From Syntrophorhabdus sp. PtaB.Bin027 (lineage in GTDB: Bacteria; Desulfobacterota; Syntrophorhabdia; Syntrophorhabdales; Syntrophorhabdaceae), in the NCBI GenBank assembly GCA_002067585.1, contig MVQO01000071.1, positions 1 to 58,068 of the forward strand: a DNA stretch of 58,068 nucleotides, given 5' to 3'. A program made the position numbers and the translations under genes. A model generated the notes under the pieces. That model saw nothing but the letters and a program-made list of their open reading frames with translations, was not told the origin of the DNA and did not search any database. How positions within the stretch are numbered: the first letter of the stretch is position 1; each line of letters starts with the position of its first letter. Shown piece after piece: positions 53,029-58,068 of the stretch.

Positions 53029-53826
53029 TTACTGTGTGGGACAGCCAAGCCGCTCTGGGTGTGAGTAGACGGAGAGGCGGTTGCCCCGCGCTTGACCAAT
53101 CAGGGCAATACCCAAATCTTTAGCCATTGACATGGCAGTGCCTGTGGGTGTATGACGGGAAACAAGAACCGGTACCTGCATTCTTGCTGCTTTGCGGAGC
53201 ATCTCGGAGGAGACACGACCAGTGGTCAGAATCAGTCGATCTTTTGTTGTTATTCCCCTCATCAGACACTCACCCTGTATCTTGTCTAGGGTATTGTGTC
53301 GGCCAATATCCTCAGTTACAACGAGCAATTTCCTGCCATCAGATAAAACTGAAGTGTGAACGCCGCCACTAAGGCGATATAGTTCTTCCTGCTCAAGAAG
53401 GAGTTTCATCTGTGACAAAACTACAGCCGGTGTTACAACAAGGTCCGAATTAACCATCTGCCCCCCAGTTGTGAAGGTCGCGCCACCCCCGCAACCAGAG
53501 GTTAGCGTTCGTTTCGTCGGTAATTGGAACCCCGAGTCTTTTAGTCTTACGTCAACTTCAGACTCAGCATCGCAGACCCTCATCATTACCACATCATTAA
53601 TATTCGATATGATTCCTTCTGAATAAAGAAAACCAAGGACAAGGTAATTCAGTTTGGTGGGGGTGCACAGAATGGTGACCAGATGCTGGAGGTTGACATA
53701 GACTGTCAACTCTCTTTCAAGAGGAGCGTGAACCTTTGCCTTTGTCCATCCAGTTTCGGAATAACGACTACACAGTATATCAGTCGCTACACCCTTCACG
53801 TCTGGTGCACTCATTGCCTCTTCCAT
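53029..53826 (-). CDS. fdhD: Formate dehydrogenase accessory sulfurtransferase FdhD
   Basis: The 265-residue product has the FdhD core: E-R-E-L-T-V-Y-V-N, L-G-F-L-Y-S-E-G-I-I, the cysteine loop T-S-G-C-G-G-G and G-G-V-H-T-S with T-E-D-I-G-R-H-N-T-L-D-K and S-R-H-T-P-T. FdhD transfers sulfur to the molybdenum or tungsten cofactor of formate dehydrogenase. Only one cysteine remains where C-x-x-C is common. It is the last gene after hdrA and mvhD (48-nt gap), implying that a formate dehydrogenase works with that module. Confidence 0.92.
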   Translation of the reverse strand: MEEAMSAPDVKGVATDILCSRYSETGWTKAKVHAPLERELTVYVNLQHLVTILCTPTKLNYLVLGFLYSEGIISNINDVVMMRVCDAESEVDVRLKDSGFQLPTKRTLTSGCGGGATFTTGGQMVNSDLVVTPAVVLSQMKLLLEQEELYRLSGGVHTSVLSDGRKLLVVTEDIGRHNTLDKIQGECLMRGITTKDRLILTTGRVSSEMLRKAARMQVPVLVSRHTPTGTAMSMAKDLGIALIGQARGNRLSVYSHPERLGCPTQ

Positions 53827-53874
53827 TTTGATCCAATTCTTATTGTGGCTAGGCCGTTAGAGTTTTCTTTCCCC

Positions 53875-54711
53875 TCAGGCTACCTCTTTCTCTTTAGCCT
53901 TTCTTACCACACCCCGTTGATCTTCAGGCAGGGGAGGCGGTGCAGGCACACCAACGAGCTTTGTCACTGCACGGAATTTCGGAGGACATACCTCAAAGCA
54001 GGTCCCGCATTTTATGCACTTGTCCTGGTCGATGATGTGGATTTGGCCCTTGGCGCTTATGATTGCCTCTGCAGGACATCTGCGGAAACAGGTGGTGCAG
54101 GCCTGGCATTTTTCAGGGTCAATCCAGTAGGCAATAACCTCGGCAAAGAGCTTGTCCACCTCTTCCTTGGTGAAGACAGCATCGTAGGGTCCTTCAGCAC
54201 GGGCTGCAAGCTTATCCCGCATGGTGACTTTGATATAGGGGATGAGCTTGCCCACATCTGCAAGCCTGGCAGCGAGGGTGTCTTGATCCAGTCCTTCACT
54301 TACCCCGAGGGGGCCAATCTTTTTTATGGTCTTGACAAAATCGTTGGTCGAATCGACAAAGATGTTTGCCTCAGCACCGGACATGAACTGGATCCGGAGC
54401 CTGTCAGGGTTGAGCCCTATGTGTTCCATGATCCGCTTAAAAAGGAGGACCATGTTCAGTGCGTGGTAATTGCCGTGGGCGATGTAGTTGCATTCGTTTA
54501 AATGGCATGCGCCGATGAAAACACCGTCAATGCCTTTCTGGAAGGCCCTAAGCACAAAGCTCATGTCCACCCTTCCGGAGCACATGACGCGGATTATTCT
54601 CATTTCAGTTGTATGTTGTAGTCTGGAAACTCCAGCCAGGTCAGCAGCTCCGTATGCTCACCAGTTGCATGCAAACCCGAGTACTTTCGGTTTAAATTTC
54701 TCTGCACTCAT
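53875..54711 (-). CDS. mvhD: MvhD-type hydrogenase delta subunit fused to a ferredoxin domain, probable selenoprotein (UGA at 54658-54660)
   Basis: A conventional frame begins only at 54603, which removes the first part of the MvhD domain. Reading from ATG 54709-54711 (GGAG 4-5 nt upstream) gives K-V-L-G-F-A-C-N-W-U-A-Y-G-A-A-D-L-A-G, where MvhD proteins have C-N-W-C. The UGA is thus Sec18. The domain continues through R-I-I-R-V-M-C-S-G-R-V-D and G-A-C-H-L-N-E-C-N-Y. A C-terminal 2[4Fe-4S] ferredoxin (C-Q-A-C-T-T-C and C-I-K-C-G-T-C) follows, giving 278 residues. A hairpin at 54623-54635 fits a bSECIS. MvhD passes electrons from hydrogenase or formate dehydrogenase to HdrA. It lies 21 nt after hdrA. 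Confidence 0.85.
54623..54635 (-). promoter_or_regulatory. Candidate bSECIS element of mvhD
   Basis: On the minus strand CUGGA pairs with UCCAG (5 bp) around the loop GUU, which starts 27 nt after the UGA. Loop position and leading G fit bacterial SECIS rules. Confidence 0.6.
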
Positions 54712-54732
54712 TCGTCTCCAACCTCCTCTTTC

Positions 54733-57700
54733 TTATTTTCCCGCAGCTGCATCAATCTGTTCGATGATCTCCTCATCAGGTACCATCGCTTCAATTTCAC
54801 TCATGATTTCCTCATCAGTATAGTGTTTTAAGGAGATTGCCCCTGTGGGACACTTTGAGTTGCACAGGCCGCATCCTTTGCAAAGAACAGGGTTCACCTC
54901 TACCTTCTTGCCCTGCTTTGTATCTTTGAGGGACAGGGCAGCATAGGTACAGGCATCGACACATGCCCCGCACCCCATGCACTTGCTCTCAACCACCTGG
55001 CATACCGAGCCTGAAGCAACGACGATATCGTTTGAGAGGAGCGTCATGACACGGCCTGCAGCTCCGTATGCCTGGCTGATGGTCTCCTGCAAGAACTTGG
55101 GATAGTGGGCCAGGCCGCACAGATAGACACCGTCTGCAGCAAACTCCACAGGCCGCAGCTTCACATGGGCTTCCTTGAAGAAGCTGTCAGGGCTCAAGGT
55201 CACCTTGAACTGGTTGGCCACTTCTTTGGTGGCTGCTGACGGGATAACAGCTGCAGCCAGGGCAAGGATATCAGCATCGAGCTCCAATTTCTTATTGAGG
55301 ATGTAGTCTGTGGCAGTAACCTTGAGAACAGCCCTGCCGTCTTCAGCCTTTCCCGGTTCCACCTGGGGAGGATCCTCCGGCTCATACCGGATAAACCGTA
55401 CCCCTTTGTCTGCTGCTTCACGGTAGTAATCCTCTTTGAACCCGTAGGTCCGTATATCCCGGAAGAGGATGTAGATATCCATGTCAGGGTTTTTCTCCTT
55501 GAGGAGGAGGGCATTTTTCACAGACTCGCTGCAGCAGATACGGCTGCAGTAGTTCCTCTCCTCGTTCCTGCACCCTACGCACTGGATCATGACGAGGCTC
55601 TGGGCGCTGACGACCTTCTCATCCCCTGCAGTGATCTTTTCCTCCAGCTCGAGATGGGTCAGGACCCTTTCATCCTGTCCGTAGAGGTATTCTGTAGGTG
55701 TATAGAGATCTGCGCCAATGGCAAGAACAGCTGCACCGTGTTTTATCTCGGTGATGCCTATTTCAGACTTTACGGTAGTCACAAAATTGCCAACATAGCC
55801 GGTAGCATCTGTGATTGTAGCATCATGGTAGACATGGACCAGGGGGTGCTTGTACACCTTTTGCGTGAGGTCGCGCAGATATGCCTGGACATCGAGGCCT
55901 TCCAGGGTGGAATGGATCTTCCTGGCTATTCCCCCGAGCTCCTTTTCTTTTTCCACCAGGTGGACAACGTGTCCCTGGTTTGCTATGGACAGGGCACAGT
56001 TCATGCCTGCAACGCCCCCGCCGACGATGAGGGCGGCTTTGTTCACATCCAGGTCGAATTCCTGCAGCGGCTCAAGCCTGGCAGCCCGGGCAACTGACAT
56101 GCGGATCAGGTCCTTTGCCTTGTCGGTTGCTTCTTCTTTTTCTTTCTGATGGACCCAGGAGTTATGCTCCCTGATGTTTGCCATCTCGTAGTAATACTGG
56201 TTAATACCTGCTTCACGCACGGTGTCGCGGAAGAGGGGTTCAAGGGTTCTGGGTGAACAGGCAGCTACAACCACGCGGTTGAGCCCTTTTTCCTTGATCA
56301 TGTCTGTTATTTCCTGGGCTGAGTTCGTGGCACATGAGAAGAGCTGTTCCTGTGCATAGACCACATTGGGCAGGGTTTTACAATACTCAACAGTTTCAGG
56401 GACATTGACAATCCTGCCGATATTGGCGCCGCAGTGGCACACAAAGACACCGATCCGCGGTTCCTCCTGGGAGACATCCCGTTCCTCAGGGTACACCCGT
56501 TCCCGGGAGAGGTTCCCGCGACGGTAGCTAAGGAGCTCGCCGATCTGTGAACCGGCAGCTGATGCACCAAAGACTGATTCAGGGATATCGATGGGGCCTT
56601 GCAGGCCGCCGCTTACGAAGATGCCCGGCCGTGATGTTTCCATGGGGTTGAACGGGTCAAGCTTGCAGAAATCGTGGTGATTGAGCTCGATGCCGAATTG
56701 TTGGGCAAGGTCCTTCACACCCACAGGCGGTGCCAGCCCAACGGACAGGACCACCATGTCGAACTCTTCTTCCTTCACACCCTCGTCCGGGGTGGAGTAC
56801 CGCACCGTCACATTCTTGGTTACCGGATCTTCCCGTACGATGGATGTGTAGCTTCTGATGAACCGGACTCCGGGTAAGCCCTCTGTTCTCTGGTAGTAGC
56901 GCTCAAAATCCTTTCCATAGGAGCGGACATCATTATGGAATATGGTACACTCTGCGTCTGCATCGTGGTCTTTTGTCAGGATTGCCTGTTTTTGCGAGTA
57001 GGTGCAGCACACAGCAGAGCAATAGCTGTGGCCGCCTTCAATAACCTGCCTGCTCCCAACGCACTGGATCCAGGCAAGCTTGTGGGGATGCTTCAGATCA
57101 GAGGCACGCAGTATCTCTCCTGCGTAGGGTCCGGTGGAGCCGAGAAGCCGCTCAAAGTCCATGCTGGTTATTACGTTGATGAACTCTCCATAGCGGTATT
57201 CCTCTCTCACCTTCGGGTCAAAGGGCTCGATGCCAGGAGACAGGATGATGGCGCCTACATTAATCTCCACCTTTTCCGGTTCCTGCTTTAGGTCTATGGC
57301 GTTTTGCTTGCACACTGCTTCACAGATGCGGCATTTCTCTTCCTTTAAGTAGAGGCAGCTCTCATCAATATAGGCGACCAGGGGGATTGCCTGGGGGAAG
57401 TAGATGTGGACCGCTTTGTTGAGCGATATGTCCTGATTGTATTGGTCAGGGTATTTCGCAGGGCAATACTCGACACAGGTGGTACACCCTGTGCACTTAT
57501 CTTCCAGGATATACCGGGGTTTCTTAATCAGGGTGACTGTAAAGTTCCCTGCCTGCCCTTCCACGCCCTTCACCTCGGTAAGGGTGAGGACTTCTATGTT
57601 GGGATGCCGGCCGACCTCGACCAGCTTGGGTGCGAGTATTCACATGGAGCAGTCATTGGTGGGAAAGGTCTTGTCGAGCTGGGCCATATGGCCGCCGATG

Positions 57701-57879
57701 CTCGGGGCTTTTTCCACCAGGTAGACCTTGAAGCCGGCTGCGGCAAGATCAAGGGAGGCCTGGATCCCGCTTATGCCTCCACCCACAACCATGACGTCTC
57801 CAAAGTTACCGCCTCCTGTGTTTTTGCAGAGTTGTTGAATGTTTTCTCGTATTGACACTACGTTTTCCACTTCGCTCAC
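54733..57879 (-). CDS. hdrA: Large HdrA with two HdrA-like halves, probable selenoprotein (UGA at 57640-57642)
   Basis: An 80-codon frame from GTG 57877-57879 stops at UGA and the remainder is open to 54733. Reading through gives 1048 residues. The N half has an FAD motif (V-V-G-G-G-I-S-G) and [14 protein letters not shown], where HdrA has C-x-x-C, so Sec80 replaces Cys. An inserted ferredoxin (C-T-G-C-T-T-C, about residue 128) follows. The second half is a complete HdrA: C-H-C-G-A-N-I (about 481), a second FAD motif (about 619), C-V-G-C-R-N-E and two C-terminal [4Fe-4S] motifs (about 962-1010). HdrA is the flavin subunit for electron bifurcation or confurcation. A GTG at 57870 with GAGG 8 nt upstream is an alternative start. 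The gene looks GC-richer than its neighbours. Confidence 0.88.
57606..57625 (-). promoter_or_regulatory. Candidate bSECIS element of hdrA
   Basis: On the minus strand GCUGGUC pairs with GGCCGGC (7 bp, with two G-U pairs) around the loop GAGGUC. The loop begins 21 nt after the UGA and starts with G. This is the strongest of the three SECIS candidates. Confidence 0.7.
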
Positions 57880-57905
57880 CTCGTATATAAGGTTTCTTTC
57901 CTTCT

Positions 57906-58068
57906 CTAAATCAGTTCCTGTATTATCTCTGTGATATCTTTGACCTCGATATCATCAGCATGGTTCAGAACGAGCCTGCTGTCCTCAAGGGCAGTGATGC
58001 AGTAGGGGCAGGCAGTGACGAGCTCCTGTGCACCACAGGCAAGGGCCTGTTCTACCCGTATGTTGGAG
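57906..58068 (-). CDS. HdrB/HdrD-like CCG-domain protein, C-terminal 53 residues (runs off the window)
   Basis: The frame is open from the right window edge to TAG at 57906-57908. It shows [22 protein letters not shown], the end of a CCG (cysteine-rich) domain as in HdrB/HdrD and related Fe-S oxidoreductases. These proteins carry the noncubane [4Fe-4S] clusters that reduce disulfides or a similar acceptor. It ends 26 nt before hdrA, so it belongs to the same operon and is the likely electron partner of HdrA. Confidence 0.75.
   Translation of the reverse strand, partial: SNIRVEQALACGAQELVTACPYCITALEDSRLVLNHADDIEVKDITEIIQELI

Overview
The window looks like a chromosome segment from a strictly anaerobic, probably syntrophic or sulfur-metabolising deltaproteobacterium (Desulfobacterota; a Syntrophales or Syntrophorhabdus-like lineage would fit, but the species cannot be named). 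The reasons are an HdrA/MvhD electron-transfer module with in-frame UGA (selenocysteine) codons, the redox repressor Rex, a biotin-type acyl-CoA carboxyltransferase beside an acyl-CoA dehydrogenase, FdhD, and Gram-negative lipoproteins. Genes are densely packed, with many 1-14 nt overlaps. I saw no tRNA, rRNA, CRISPR array, insertion sequence or phage gene.

Layout. 1-1.2 kb (minus): a Crp/Fnr regulator followed by DUF1858 and DUF2249-like genes. 1.6-4.3 kb: a secreted Trp/Tyr-rich protein, a dolichol-kinase-like membrane protein, and a hypothetical gene behind a perfect CRP-type operator. 4.3-13.7 kb (minus): cutA, a fumarate-reductase-like flavoprotein, an SDR, a Lon-like protease, a NUDIX hydrolase, an MFS transporter, der, a VanZ-like protein and a coiled-coil protein. 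13.9-23 kb (plus): maf, yggS, argH, an LptM-like lipoprotein, lysA, dapF, dapA, dapB, rex, a DUF350 gene and bioD, that is, the end of arginine synthesis and most of lysine/DAP synthesis. 23-25.7 kb (minus): two tandem aminotransferase paralogs behind a Phe/Tyr-type attenuator. 25.8-29.3 kb (plus): a MATE exporter, thrC and a rhodanese whose gene is interrupted by UGA. 29.5-32.7 kb (plus): a zur-znuA-znuC-znuB zinc-uptake operon. 32.9-37.2 kb: dnaK and lon, ending in a strong terminator. 37.3-41.9 kb: an MsrAB fusion, small ORFs, the carboxyltransferase and the acyl-CoA dehydrogenase. 42-49.4 kb (minus): housekeeping genes (rbp, rpsU, an FKBP, a small TPR gene, pepQ, efp, tmk, holB, ricT, metG, a DciA-like gene). 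49.7-52.9 kb: a PPC-domain protein, a DUF169 protein and an exported TPR protein. 53-58 kb (minus): an HdrB/D-like fragment, hdrA, mvhD and fdhD.

The main discoveries are three unreported-by-ORF-calling selenoprotein genes and an attenuator. In hdrA (UGA at 57640-57642), mvhD (UGA at 54658-54660) and a secreted rhodanese (UGA at 29141-29143), the frame continues through UGA into the rest of a recognisable domain. Each UGA sits where a cysteine would be expected, and each is followed 20-27 nt later by a small hairpin whose loop begins with G, as in bacterial SECIS elements. Upstream of the aminotransferases lies a 25-codon leader with seven Phe/Tyr codons out of nine, an antiterminator, and two tandem terminators whose arms are mutually complementary, so one ribosome-stalling decision could switch both.

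How the genes work together: HdrA and MvhD would pass electrons between low-potential carriers, thiol/disulfide or quinone-linked acceptors and hydrogenase or formate dehydrogenase. FdhD, encoded next to them, matures formate dehydrogenase. Rex would tune such genes to NADH. The zinc operon carries its own promoter and a palindrome fit for Zur control. No selenocysteine-insertion genes (selA, selB, selC, selD) are in the window, so the selenoprotein calls predict that they lie elsewhere in the genome.
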